Assembly: GCF_007655135.1 (NCBI RefSeq)
Contig: NC_045134.1
Coordinates: 22,716,568 to 22,780,567 of the forward strand
Direction of reading: 5' to 3'
Length of the DNA stretch: 64,000 nt
Origin: Punica granatum
Lineage: Eukaryota; Streptophyta; Magnoliopsida; Myrtales; Lythraceae
This document shows positions 12,241 through 23,373 of this stretch, one piece after another. A model generated the notes under the pieces. That model saw nothing but the letters and a program-made list of their open reading frames with translations. It ran no database searches and had not been told where the DNA came from. Numbering within the stretch: the first letter of the stretch is position 1; each line of letters starts with the position of its first letter. The position numbers and the translations under genes were made by a program.

Positions 12241-12696
12241 TTAGATATTAAGTTTCCTATATTGCTATGATATAGTTTCCTTTAATTAGATATTATTTCC
12301 TATATTAGCTTGAGTCAATAATCTTAAGTTTCCTATTTCAGATTGTTTCCTTATTATATTTTAGGAAAGTAATCTGGAGAATATTAGATGTCAGTTTCCT
12401 ATTCTAGAGTCAAGAGAGGTGTCTTCCCTCTATATAAATATGCACCTATTGTAAGAGAAGACATAGACAAATTTGATGAATATTTGAATGAAATTGCCTA
12501 GAGCGTTTCTTCTATTTTTTTAATATAAACAAGTTCTTTATTTAGTGACGAAAACCCCGATTCTTATCTTTTATCATTGAGCGTGGCGAATTAACCTGAC
12601 TTTTCTTACTCGTGGCGAGTCATCTTATCGAGTGAATTTTGTTAGTTCTACCCTCCACCCTTTTTTCTTATCAAGTTTTGGTTCGTGAGCTTATCA
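12150..12696 (+). repeat. LTR 2 (shared middle LTR)
   Basis: 547 bases, TGAT to ATCA. It serves as the 3' LTR of internal region 1 and the 5' LTR of internal region 2. It is followed by an intact initiator-Met primer-binding site at 12,699-12,710. Confidence 0.92.
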
Positions 12697-12781
12697 TTTG
12701 GTATCAGAGCGAAGGTTCTATCCTTGTTGGCCGAGTGAAACACGTGTGTTTGAGTGGATTTTTTATAAATATGCAAAGATT

Positions 12782-13816
12782 ATGGCTAAAAGCAACCCTG
12801 AACGAGTTCCAATAGGGTTTACTTTCGACCAAGACTTGCCTCTCACTTTCCAATAGATGCAAGAGGAGTTCATTGCATGGTTCGAGCGAGTGACCCAAGC
12901 CCTCGAGAGTTCCAGTGGAATAAGAAGACACCAATTGGCGCAGAAGGATTATCCCCCAAAGAGAATTCCGACTTTCAACGGAAGCATGTGCGCTGAGGAA
13001 TACTTGGCGTGGATTTCGGATGTGGACCGATTCTTCGACTACTACAGCATCCCCAATGATGAAAGTTGAGTTGTTAGAGTTGTTTATCGGTTGAGGGGCA
13101 AAGCGTCTACTTGGTGAGAGAAATTGGAAAATAATCGTCTTCAAGATGGAAGGAATCCGATATTTACATGGAGGCGTATGAAACAACTCTTAAAGGTCAT
13201 ATTCTTTCATTTGGGATACGAAGAACGCCTCTATGAATCTGAAGACGGTTACATGAAGTCTACCTATCCTCTTAAGCATGGAAAAACAAATGCTTTTCCT
13301 ATGACGATTGTTGATGTCGAGGAAAAAGTACAACTTGAAGAAGCTTCTATGAAGGGTGACAAATTTAAAGAAGAAAAAGTAGAGTCCAAGAATGAAGCAG
13401 CTCAAGCATCACAAGATAATAACGTTCTGGTCGAGAAGGATTTAGCGATTGACAAGATTTTCGGGAGGAACTAATTTCAAACTTTGAAGAGAAAGTCCAG
13501 GCTAAACTGTTTTTAGACTCAGTCCAAGAGGAACTTTAGGAAGAATTTGCTATTGAAGATCTATCGATGGTGTTTCATCAGGTGAAACCTGAGCTACCTG
13601 AAGCGCACATGACTCCGTTGAGGAAGGGGCAATCCAGCCAGAGAGTTGACTGGGGAGGAAGAACAAAAGATATGTCTATGAGGAATTATAAGAGAGAGTT
13701 CGTACAGAAAAGTTAGTCATTAAGTGGCAAGGTAAAAAGCACCAAAACGCACACATGAAGACTAGCAGAAGATTGACGAAAACTCGAGAACGCGTCTTTT
13801 TCCAACTGAGAGGGGA
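12782..13816 (+). pseudogene. Retrotransposon gag-like protein, copy 2 (several lesions)
   Basis: Closely similar to copy 1 along its length but more decayed. A CAG-to-TAG change follows the early LTF block near 12,853. A TGA replaces the Arg codon after DDES-like sequence near 13,067, and a TGA replaces the second Trp of the WWEKLEN motif near 13,115. A frameshift lies near 13,460. It retains TTG where copy 1 has its TGA. The two copies therefore carry different disabling mutations and decayed independently. Confidence 0.85.
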
Positions 13817-14361
13817 TGATATGCTTCAGATTGCAGCTCAACACATATTCAAATTTTCGGGTTCAAACGCGTATTCTAGAAGATTCCGAAACAAGAATTT
13901 AGCTTAATTAGATATTAAGTTTCCTATATTGCTATGATATAGTTTCCTTTAATTAGATATTATTTTCTATATTAGCTTGAGTCAGTAATCTTAAGTTTCC
14001 TATTTCAGATTGTTTCCTTATTATATTTTAGGAAAGTAATCTAGAGAATATTAGATGTCAGTTTCCTATTCTAGAGTCAAGAGAGGTGTCTTCCCTCTAT
14101 ATAAATATGCACCTATTGTAAGAGAAAACAGACGAATTTGATGAATATTTGAATGAAATTGCCTAGAGCATTTCCTCTATTTTTCTTATCTAAACAAATC
14201 CTTTGTTTAGTGGCAAAAACCCCGATTCTTATCGTTCATCTTTCAGCGTGACGAATCAACTCGACTTTTCTTACTCATGACGAGTCATCTTATCGAGTGA
14301 GTTTTGTTGATTCTACCCTCCACCCTTCTTTCTTATCAAGTTCTGATTCGTGAGCTTATCA
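13817..14361 (+). repeat. LTR 3 of the array
   Basis: 545 bases, TGAT to ATCA, two bases shorter than LTRs 1 and 2. It is followed directly by the right copy of the target duplication, ACTAG, at 14,362-14,366 and not by a primer-binding site. It is therefore the true right end of the insertion. Confidence 0.92.
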
Positions 14362-14366
14362 ACTAG

Positions 14367-15189
14367 AATGCTGTTGAGATGAACAAATGCAATTGTCCTG
14401 TAAATCCAAACCAATCTCACATGAAGTTTTCCCGATTTGGCCATTTCATCTTTATATCAGTTGATAATGCAGAGGACAATGCAACTGTTTGGATGATGGC
14501 GCCAGAAAGGAAAAGAGGAAAGACCATACGGTAAACAGATCTTCGAGGTTAGGTATTCTCGAGATAATCCGATCTTTGGTTCGGACTTTGGAGTAGAAAG
14601 TCGAACCAGACCAAGTTCTTGCACATTCTCAATCGGTCAAAAAGCCCCAAAACCGGGATCCAACCGAAATAATGAATTGGTCTTCCTCAAGCTCTTATAC
14701 ACATACATACACATACTAAGAAGAGCGAAACGTCATCTCTGTAATACTGAGAATTCCGATGAACCGTTCGACATCCATATTCGAACTAAATAGGGACATA
14801 CCAACTGAGGGGAGAATGATATGCAAAGTACGTGTTATTTGAGCAGACCAAATTAATAAGTTCGTCGAAGGTGAGAAAATAATGTAAAACTTACCAAATA
14901 ATGTCAAACTTACGCACCTTTGCACCCTTTATTCCTTGGGATTTCACAGAGTAGAAAATCGTAAACAATTTGTATAGTTTTTTTTAATTGCATATCAATC
15001 GCTTTTACATGACTCAGACAAGAAAACAATCAGAAAACTTATAGGAGGAAAGACCCCTGACAAGTCCTTGACCAATCTATTGATGTCGGTTCTGTCTATA
15101 TAACCAGAACATGTACTTTCGGCCTCAATATATCAACTGATAGAGTCCATACAACCAGAAAGCATAATCCCCCCCATGAGAACACTGAA
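14367..15189. other. Gene-free interval; includes 3' flank of the TMEM205-like gene
   Basis: No supported gene. The last few hundred bases likely hold the 3' untranslated region of the minus-strand gene that ends at 15,190. A 69-codon minus-strand frame at 14,716-14,925 has no recognisable features. Confidence 0.5.
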
Positions 15190-16892
15190 TCAGAGATTGA
15201 GCTTACCAGCCAAATACCACGAGTGCATAGCGAGACTCCCGAAGGACATAATATTAGCAAGAGACGATAGCCCATGTATCATCCCAAACTTCTTGTTCAT
15301 TGCAGCGAGTTCTGGGTTGACCTTCGCGGCTTCCTGGTTCTTTGACCACCCAATCTCCTCCCCAATGTTTGCTTCTCTTTCAATCTTGTGCCTTTGCTTC
15401 ATCATCTTCAGCAAATAGTACAATCAAATCAGAACAAAAAAAGTCATCAACTGATTGTGAAAGGTAATCTAAGGAAATATTCAACCATAAGTTAGTAAGA
15501 CACAAATTTCCGTGCCTAAGTTGATCTTCGAGTGGTTCTAATTAATTATTTCCATGGCCAAGGCATGAATGTGACGTATACCGGGACAACAAACACAATA
15601 TCACCAAGACAATGAATCCAAGAAAAATACAACAAATGAGCAACTGTAAGATGAATTTTAGCATCACAATTTTGTCTATCGAACTTGTTGCTCCCAAAAG
15701 AAGTGCCCTCACTTGAAAGTTTCCTTCTTTCTGGGAGGTGCTCTTGGTTCAAAATTCTTTACTTACCACAAGTAAGGTATAAACCGACCATACGATTATG
15801 ACTGCCCTCAGACACGATACCTCGTAAAAGTTCTATCCTTCCAAAATATATCTGCTAGGAGTTGCATACTTTACCTGGATAGTCATGGGAGTAAATACCA
15901 ACAAGTTTGCAAGGTCGAAAGCAAAGGAAGATGCGAGAAACCCGAGCTGGTACTTCTCAGTGGTGGAAGCTGACTTCCATGGATGTAAATACCCGAACGA
16001 AGCCAGAGAAACTGCACAGCATGCCCCAACCAATGCGAAATACGCGGGAAACATCTTGCTCTGCAGGTTACCAAACATGTGCCTCGGAAGATTCCTATAG
16101 TCAGAAAACTCATGCACGTCATTGCCAACACTAACAAGATATAACAACGTTGGAACTGTCCTGACAGAGTAAAACAAAGACACGGAACCGAAGGATTCCT
16201 TCAGCGACACTGCCGGCATATTCATAATTCATAATTCACATATGTCCCGTTTCAAGCAATGATAATCTACGAGTCGGTTATGATTATCGCATTTGCTGGA
16301 AAATCAGACCAATGAAATTGACCATTCTGCAATTCACTTGAGTACAAACACTCTGAAACAGTCAAACCTCCGGACCAAATCACATAGAACAAATTCAAAT
16401 GTTTGTCCCGTTTGCCCCTGATTAAGTTGCTTTCACACAAAAGCGACACCGAATCTGAAACATTCAACACCGATTTCACTGCAGATCACCTGAACAACCA
16501 TGGCCTCCTGTTCTAGACTTTGCATAATTCACACATAAGGAGAGAAATTCGATATCTTAGGGACGAATGATCATGAAATTCATCGACACGACGCTGAATT
16601 TATGCCTTCTCAGTGCGCAATTTACGCTGGAGAGTGGAAGAACAAGAAAAGGCCAGAGTTTTGGAGGGATTTTATCGATTACGTACTTGAACATGATGAT
16701 GCCGCCGATGAAGGTGACCCAGAGAGCGGCGCCCCAAGCGGTGGCGAAGCAGAGGAGGTGGGCCAGCTTCAGCCCCGTCTCGAGCTTCCCCGGGCGGCCG
16801 CCGCTGCCCTCCGATCCGAATGTCTCCGGCGAGAATATCACCCCCACGGCAAGGAACGCCACCGCCACCACAAATCTGCCCAGCCACCCCAT
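15190..16892 (-). CDS. TMEM205-like (DUF4149-type) four-helix membrane protein
   Basis: Three exons are read: 16892-16687, 16094-15875 and 15405-15190. Splice donors are GTACGT and GTAAAG, acceptors CTATAG and CTGAAG, and the AA|G lysine codon is split across the first intron. The product is about 213 residues. It begins MGWLGRFVVAVAFLAVG and has four hydrophobic segments: one at the N-terminus, then KLAHLLCFATAWGAALWVTFIGGIIMF, then PAYFALVGACCAVSLASFG, then LASSFAFDLANLLVF. The motif KNLPRHMFGNLQSKMFP between helices is typical of the family. A basic, charged loop (MMKQRHKIEREA) and the conserved tail SLAMHSWYLAGKLNL follow. Function in plants is not established; human TMEM205 has been tied to drug resistance and vesicle traffic. 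A CT-rich tract lies in the 5' leader. Confidence 0.87.
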
Positions 16893-16914
16893 CTTCTCCG
16901 AGTCTCAATTGCTT

Positions 16915-16940
16915 CCCTCCCTCTCTCTCTCTCTCTCTAT
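16915..16940. repeat. CT-rich microsatellite in the 5' leader of the TMEM205-like gene
   Basis: A TC dinucleotide run of about 20 bases within 50 bases upstream of the start codon (GA on the coding strand). Such GA/CT tracts are common in plant core promoters and leaders. Confidence 0.75.
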
Positions 16941-16999
16941 ATCTCGGTCGGTGCGCGAAGAGTCCACCCCGTCAAAAGAACTCGATGCTCCTCTCTAAT

Positions 17000-19900
17000 G
17001 GTGTGTCCTTCGCTTTTCTTAAATCTTCCGGAGGACGAGGGTATACTTAATATTCGCACCTAACCCCCTTAGACCGTAACATAGTGAAGTGGTGGCTACG
17101 CCCATGCACCCGGTTCATGTATTTCCTTGGAGAAATCAATTTGGTCCTTGTGTCCATGTGGAACGTTAATCATCGTCGAACGTAAATCCGATGGCCCCAA
17201 TCACGTATCGGACAGGCTCTTGTTGAAAAATCATGTGTTGGACAGGCTCTGCCGAAAATAATGTCCAGGCTCTGTTGACTCGAGAAATTTTTTGAACTTT
17301 TTGAGAAATTTCATTAAAAAAAAGAAAAATCATAAAATATGTATTAACTTTCTTAAAATGAAAAATAATTTTTTAAGAAAAGAGATATTTTTAATTCCCT
17401 AAATTCAAAACAATTTAGAGAAATACTATTAATAGTTTCTCATTTTCTTCTTTTTAGTTGGAATTTTTTTTTTATCTTTTTATCTTTTTTAGTTATATCT
17501 ATCCTCCTATCTTTAATTATAGGAAAGATTTTTCATGTTGTTAGATATTGAAAATAAGTATGAAAATTCTCAATTTTGAGTTTGTAAATATGATTTCTCA
17601 ATTTTCTTTAAAGAAATAAATTTAGAAAATGAGAAGAGAAGTGAAAAGGAAAAATAAAAATGACTTGTTTTTTCTTAAGTAAACAGGATCGAAAATTTTT
17701 CATCTTGTATCGAGATCTTAGAACTAGATCCATGGCAGCTCCATTAAATCGTATTGAGACCGGACGAGCTCGTGCTCTCCCTCCTCCTGCAGTCTCAAAA
17801 GAGGTCGATCTTTGAAATTTTTGTGGTTAGACTGTGACTTGAATTTGATATTAATTAATCCAAACGTCTCGTTTATATTTTGAAGTTAAAGCGGTTGACA
17901 TGAATCAAATACGCAATTACTGATTTTGATATAGACAGTATTTTGAATCGCGCACGTTACTATCCAATACCCATTGTTAAAGGCCAAACTATGGCGTAAC
18001 TCAAGTGTCGACCATGACCATGCTTCTAGTTCTCCCGAGGAGTTGGCTATGGCCATGCTCCTGCAAATGAGGCTGACACAGCAATCGCCACTCCTCCAGG
18101 AGTCAGACATGAGCACAATTATAGATATACAAACAATGATGCAAACACGATTCACACGGGTGACATGAAGAAAACAAGTCCCAATTGTGGCTTCTCTTAC
18201 TAGGCATGTAGTTCCGCGAAGCAATTGAAGACGATTCGAGCGTCTTGAGGACTCTATCAGATCTCATTTTCAAGTCGGTCCAGCTGAACCCGAGCTCGAT
18301 TTGCTGACATAACTAACTTGTTCTTAGTAAAGGGTCCAAAGGTTGGGGGTTCAACCGTAGGGATGTCCTCTGCGTTAGAAACACCGGGTGCACCGTAAGT
18401 TTGCCTCTGTAAAATCGCGATGTCAGTACGAGAAACAAATTATGATCATTCGTCATTGTTGTTAAAAGTCGAGGAGGATTTCTTTTATTATTATAATAGT
18501 CGAGGCTGATATTATTGTACAAAACCTCCATCCAATTTTTTATCATAAAATTCGATCAATTTAAATTTAACTTTTAAGTCGACCTATTAAGGGATAAAAA
18601 ATTTTTTATCATGAATTTTTTTCATTCATGAAACTTAAACTTGTAATCTTAGTTAAGCAAAATAAATATCAAATCACTTTATCTATTACACTTACGTACT
18701 TCTGAACGGAAGTTATAAAAGAAGAAAACAGAAATGTGATTAATAAATGGTAAGACTTTAGGAGGTTGGAATTGCAGCCCATGGTGAAGAAAAGTATCTC
18801 GGTCCGTCAGCCGGCACAGCTGAAAACAATGGGAAAGTAAAATAATACCGGGGCATTTTTTTTTAGTATAATATACAATCGGCAAAATATCGATTAAGTG
18901 ATAAATAATCTCAATTTCCGTGAGTAAGAGGATACGAAGTCGGGTATTAGAAAGCGTAATTGTTGAAAAATAAAATAATATTTAATGTTCGATATATCGA
19001 AATTGCGAGAACAATGCTTCGAATAAATTTTTTACTAAAACAATATGATTCATATTAAATGAAAATTGAATTATTCTATTACAAATTTATTATTGTACAA
19101 ATTAATTGCAGTGAAGATTTTCAATATCTTCGACTTTGTGTCCGACTTTCTTGACTTTTTAAAAGAAAAAAGAGAGGCAGAAGCTACTGCCCGTGGAATT
19201 TCAAGTGTCCCATCACTTTGAGGACGGAGTCATGCGGGCATCGAGTCACAGCACCGAGTCACGTTCGGGAGGAGGGGCACGGTGGCGAGCCGCCGCTACT
19301 GAGGAGGAGATCGCGATGGAGGAGACAATGGAGTCAGGCGTGCTCGTCGCTGGATCCGAGAAGATAAGACAGAGGTGAGCTCGGTTATAACACGCTGGTG
19401 TCGGGACGAGGACTATCGAGGTCGTTGCCGATGAAGACTAAGTCGGGGCAGAGCCGGCGGAGCTCCTGCCATTGGCAGAGAGGTGGTGGTCGCCGATGAA
19501 GAAGCAGACGTAGAAGATAAGGGTGAGAAGTCCTTCGAGGCGGTCGATTTTCCAAGGGTTGCTTGCTGCTGCAGTTAGGGAAGAGGCTTAGTGCAGAGTG
19601 CTTGTTGGAAGCGGGGGATCACTGGAGGTGGAGCGGTGGAGCGCCGCTGCCCCCTTCCCTTCTCCCCCTCCTTCACCTTTTCCTTTTTCTTTTCCATTTT
19701 TTAATTTTTTTGAAAAAATTGTATAATGAATTTTAATAATAAAATTAATGTGGGGGCGTAATTAGCCAATATCGCACCACATGTAACTGTTAAGTGCCAC
19801 ATTAGCATATTCAGTTAGAATTGATGGAGAACGAATCGATAATTTGTGTATTTCTCTAAAAAAAAATTAATTTTTGCTATAGCGTAAAAGAAGTGCCAAG

Positions 19901-20590
19901 TATTTTACGCAGTTTTCTCTAATTTTTCTAATGTAATATATAAAGTGATCATCTATATATTATATTTTTCGATTTCAACCGCGATTATGTTTGACCCTCA
20001 TCTTGGCAGTCTTTCTCTAGTGTTCGCGTTCTTTCTTTCCACATAGTTATGTGCATGCTCGATTTCCATTTCTCGACTCCTGAGTTTTGGCATCATGATG
20101 TCACGCAGTAACAGAGGCATATCGGTTAATGTTCGCAGTCAGTAGATTTCAAGATGTCTCAATTGTTGAGGGGGACAAAGAGACTAGCACGATTAACTTA
20201 TCCCCTTCTTTGTGAACTTTTAGGAAATCGATCAAGTGATGAAACTTAATCAATTTGCAGCAGCAAAATAACCAAAAAGACATCGAAAATTTGGCGTGGA
20301 AACTTCTAAAACCAATCATCCACTATCAACCAATAATGAGAATACACAGTTCTTCCCTAGCTATCACCAACTAGAGGCATATACCGATCATTCAACTCAA
20401 ATGAACATCAAGAAACATGCTTCTTGGCAGCCACATCTAATCAACAAAGGTTAGGGCTTGAGTTAAGACATATCACCAAAACAGGGGACTCAAAGACAAG
20501 GCTGAAAACTGAGGCTACAGAGCTCCAAAATAAATTTTCGGCGTTCAGATTGCAGAACGACTAGTCTGGAACCTCTACTCAAATTTTCAG
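17000..20590. other. Gene-free interval with mixed repeats
   Basis: 17,280-17,690 is AT-rich. A GC-richer block at about 19,190-19,680 holds a 61-codon frame (19,193-19,378) with an acidic EEEIAMEETMESG stretch but no recognised domain. It is followed by AT-rich sequence with GTGCCACATTAGCAT, which resembles the arms of the foldback elements elsewhere in the window. The block may be part of a decayed transposon. No gene is supported. Confidence 0.45.
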
Positions 20591-20724
20591 CACAATCTAA
20601 TGGTGAACAACCCTCCGAACGTCATAATATCCGAAGCTGCACGTTCCGATCCGAACTGAACGGACGCCCCTATCTTCACCGTCGTGTCTCAATCTCTCCG
20701 ATTCTTGTGCAACTAGAAGCCACA

Positions 20725-20865
20725 TGATGCATGCATCTCTCTTCGTCTCTTCTATAACATGAAATCCTAGGTTGCAGGCATCTCTTCCTCTACATCTTCT
20801 ACAGTAAGAAAGCTCAAGGCATCTCCCCCCATTTCTTCTGTAGCAAGATTGCAGGCTTCCCCCTT
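20725..20865. repeat. Three degenerate ~45-bp mini-repeats
   Basis: Three successive units share the order CATCTCT/CATCTCC, then TTCTTCT, then a TA-ACA/GTAAGAA/GTAGCAAG box, then TTGCAGGC or CTCAAGGC. Units begin near 20,728, 20,780 and 20,820. The repeat is imperfect and sits within the decayed element. Confidence 0.5.
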
Positions 20866-21384
20866 GGGCACCTATTATTGGTGCTCTAACTCTCTTTATA
20901 CAGTGGGTGCTCCCCAAAAATTCATGGGCTTTAAATCCGATACCACCCATGTGAGTCTTAATCCACATGGGCCTCGAACCATTCTCCATGTAGGAGATAA
21001 TTCGGCCCAACATCGATCTCATTGTTGTTGGGATCCCAGTTTTCGGACCTTAATTACGTGCGGACCACGAGTCTCGAGTGACCTGCAAAAAAGAAAAGAA
21101 CGGGAGGGAATTCCGATTTCCCTTTCTAATATTTAAATGGGAATGTATCGAATGGGCCGGGTCAATTTTCTAGTCTCTAACATAAGCCCCTCACTCTTGT
21201 GAGCTCGAGCTTTGAGAGGCCGTGGGAGTAGATCAACGTCGTTGTTGATGTCGCATCGTAGGCGATGGCCTTTTCTTGTCGTTGCTAGAGTGACTTTGTG
21301 CGTAGAGTATGTTGTACCCTTTGATGCGAATATGAGGAGATCTACTGATATAAAAAGCGATAGAGAGAATGCCAAGATCCACCA

Positions 21385-21655
21385 TTGTAAAAAATGATGG
21401 TCGTGATCCCCAAACGGATGCGAGGAATCCCCACTCAGTAGAAAGCAAGGGGCCCTTTTGCTGTAGAAAGCAAAGGCCACCTTGTCCTGGGTGTAGAATG
21501 TGAGGAACGTGGTCCTCGACGAGAGGTGAGAAAACTCATTGCAATGGAAAGTGAGGGCTTCTTGCTGTAGAAAAAGAAGGCCTATTGGGATCATTCGGTG
21601 TAGAAAGCGAAGGCCCCTTAATCCACTGTTGTAAAAACCAGAGGCCTAGGTCCTC
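21385..21655. repeat. Degenerate, variably spaced GTAGAAAGCRAGGGCC-type repeats
   Basis: Six to eight imperfect units of GTAGAAAGC(A/G)A(A/G)GGCC-like sequence start near 21,438, 21,463, 21,493, 21,544, 21,567, 21,600 and 21,631. Unit length varies from about 23 to 50 bases because the tail after the core differs each time. No open frame explains the periodicity. Confidence 0.65.
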
Positions 21656-22855
21656 AGAGAGTTGGACTGTGATGGTGGTAGTCACGTGACGCGATATCTT
21701 GTCAAAACTTGAGCTTATACTAAACCTGCAAGAAAGATTGTGTATTGGGTGAAACTTTTTCATTTATGAGAATGATTGCCTCAAGTAGGGGTCCTCAAGC
21801 AATGCGTGGGTCGTCGAGCGATGTGGGAGGTCGACGCGTGACATGTCATGGTGGCTTTTTTTTTCTTGCACAGTGGATAGATTGATCCACGATCAACTCG
21901 AGGGTGCAATTGTATTCGCGGGGATGATCAAGATTTTCATGCCTCAATCGAAGAATCTGAGATCCTCAAGGATGAGATGTCAACGCCATTGATGAATATC
22001 GCGCCGGAGGAAAATATGGTGTTGCCCTTAGTCGCTCAGTTTTTTCCAAATCCTTACTCCTTTAGAGATAAACAATGTATTTCGTGATGAAAATTATTTT
22101 CATCCTCAATGAATAACTAGATTTAAGGATTTGAGTAATGAATATCCAAGTATCGAATTGGGAAAGCTTAATATTTTATTTCATCAAACAAAAACTTTTC
22201 TTCTCTTAATAGATATTAAATTTTGTCAAGGAAAATTAAAAAATTGCGATGCGAAGAAATTAAGTGGAATTCATTAGATTTGTGGTAAGATTCACAAAGT
22301 AAACCTCGATTTAAATTTCGAATATCAAAATTTTTATCGATCATGAGAGCAAAAGTTGGATAGCGGGAACTTAGCTTGTGATACCCCTAGAGCGATGGTA
22401 TTGTATATCTTTCACAAGGAGAGTCGTGGCCTTCACGAGGTAACCTCGCTAAGCGACTCTAGCCTTGAGTGACCTGCAAAAAGAGAAAGAACGGGAGAGA
22501 ATCTCGATTTTTCTTTTCGATACTTAAATGAGAATGTATCAAAGAATAGTAGAAGAATTGAACTTGGGATTTAGAGGTATCTATTGTATATTCATATCAA
22601 GATATTGTAATCCGTGCAGAATATTTAATAACAAATAACAAGTAGATGTACTTGACATATATGTGATTAGAAATACAATAATCTCTCATATGATATATTG
22701 ACAAAATATTCTACCAATAATATGAGAGCTATTATGAGCTCATGATGAAAATATATTTAATTGCCCAATCCGGAGTATCAACGTAGCCCCAGGATGGTAA
22801 GTCCGGCCGAACGAGGTCGAACGGGTCGGACCAATTTTCTGGTCCCTAACAATTG

Positions 22856-23373
22856 CTGTGTGTCAACATTTCTCGATATCTCGACCTAATGTGAATGCCC
22901 GTTATAAGTCATACCCATAGCGATGGAGGGCATCGGACAGCCGCAATTTACACACCAGAAGAGCTCGGTAAACAATTAAATTGAGCCGGGCTGAGGCACT
23001 ACTGAGAAATCAAAACTGGCCCTCTTGTGGCTCGGCCCAGCCCACCATGGGTTCTGTGCTCTTCCTTCCGTAAGAAGCTGCCCCGGCAACGTGTACAAAA
23101 CGTTTGTGCGACACGTGTCCAACATCCTTCTCCCGCCAGAGCGGTAAAATAAAAAAGAAAAATCAAAATTCCTTCTCTTCCCTCCATTTCTCTCTCACTC
23201 CTCTCTATCTTCCTCTTCACGATTCAGCCACTGAAGACGAAGAAGAAGAAGTTCTGCGAAATATCCTCTCCATCAGAGCCAATCGGAAGCTCCGCCCTCC
23301 GCCATAGCTCACTCTCCTCTTCTCCTCTCGCTTCGTTCTCCTCTGATCCGCCATCCTCCCTGGAGGAGAAGCA
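22856..23373. promoter_or_regulatory. Promoter and 5' leader region of the BRCT/PHD gene
   Basis: About 500 bases between the decayed retroelement and the start codon at 23,374. The last 200 bases are pyrimidine-rich, then GAAGAAGAAG-rich, typical of a plant 5' untranslated region. Short open frames on both strands here have no coding character. No TATA box could be assigned with confidence. Confidence 0.4.

Larger units (their letters stand above)
10480..14361 (+). mobile_element. Gag-only Ty3-type LTR retrotransposon array (3 LTRs, 2 internal regions)
   Basis: The order is LTR 10,480-11,026, internal 11,027-12,149, LTR 12,150-12,696, internal 12,697-13,816, LTR 13,817-14,361. LTRs start TGAT and end ATCA. 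Each internal region starts two bases into a primer-binding site, TGGTGTCAGAGC or TGGTATCAGAGC, complementary to the 3' end of initiator tRNA-Met. Each ends with the purine tract GAGAGGGGA just before the next LTR. The internal regions are only about 1.12 kb and encode a gag-like protein without protease, reverse transcriptase, RNase H or integrase. This matches the non-autonomous type known as TR-GAG, which must borrow pol functions from a relative. The outer flanks share the 5-bp duplication ACTAG. Two internal regions sharing a middle LTR suggest recombination between LTRs of sister copies. Confidence 0.93.
20590..22855. mobile_element. Decayed LTR-retroelement-like region with direct terminal repeats
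   Basis: A direct repeat of about 100 bases starts at ~21,073 and again at ~22,467. Both copies contain GAGTGACCTGCAAAAA, an AAAGAACGGGAG box, and a TTTAAATG/CTTAAATG then GAATGTATC block. Copy 1 ends at ~21,180 with CAATTTTCTAGTCTCTAAC. Copy 2 resumes the same ending, CAATTTTCTGGTCCCTAAC, at ~22,832-22,850 after about 265 extra bases. The layout suggests two LTRs around a short internal region without coding capacity. Two mini-repeat arrays lie within it. No target duplication could be fixed. Confidence 0.45.

Noticed and set aside
16567..17063. Plus-strand frames of up to 153 codons over the TMEM205-like first exon
   Set aside because: They are antisense shadows of the GC-rich exon and its CT-rich leader.
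17886..18224. Minus-strand frame with SMAIANSSGELEAW, similar to the MANSS helix of the inhibitor at 9.36-10.11 kb
   Set aside because: About 17 bases around GCCAT(A/G)GCCAACTCCTC match, but the flanking protein lacks the cysteines and helices of the family in any frame. It is too short to call a decayed paralogue.
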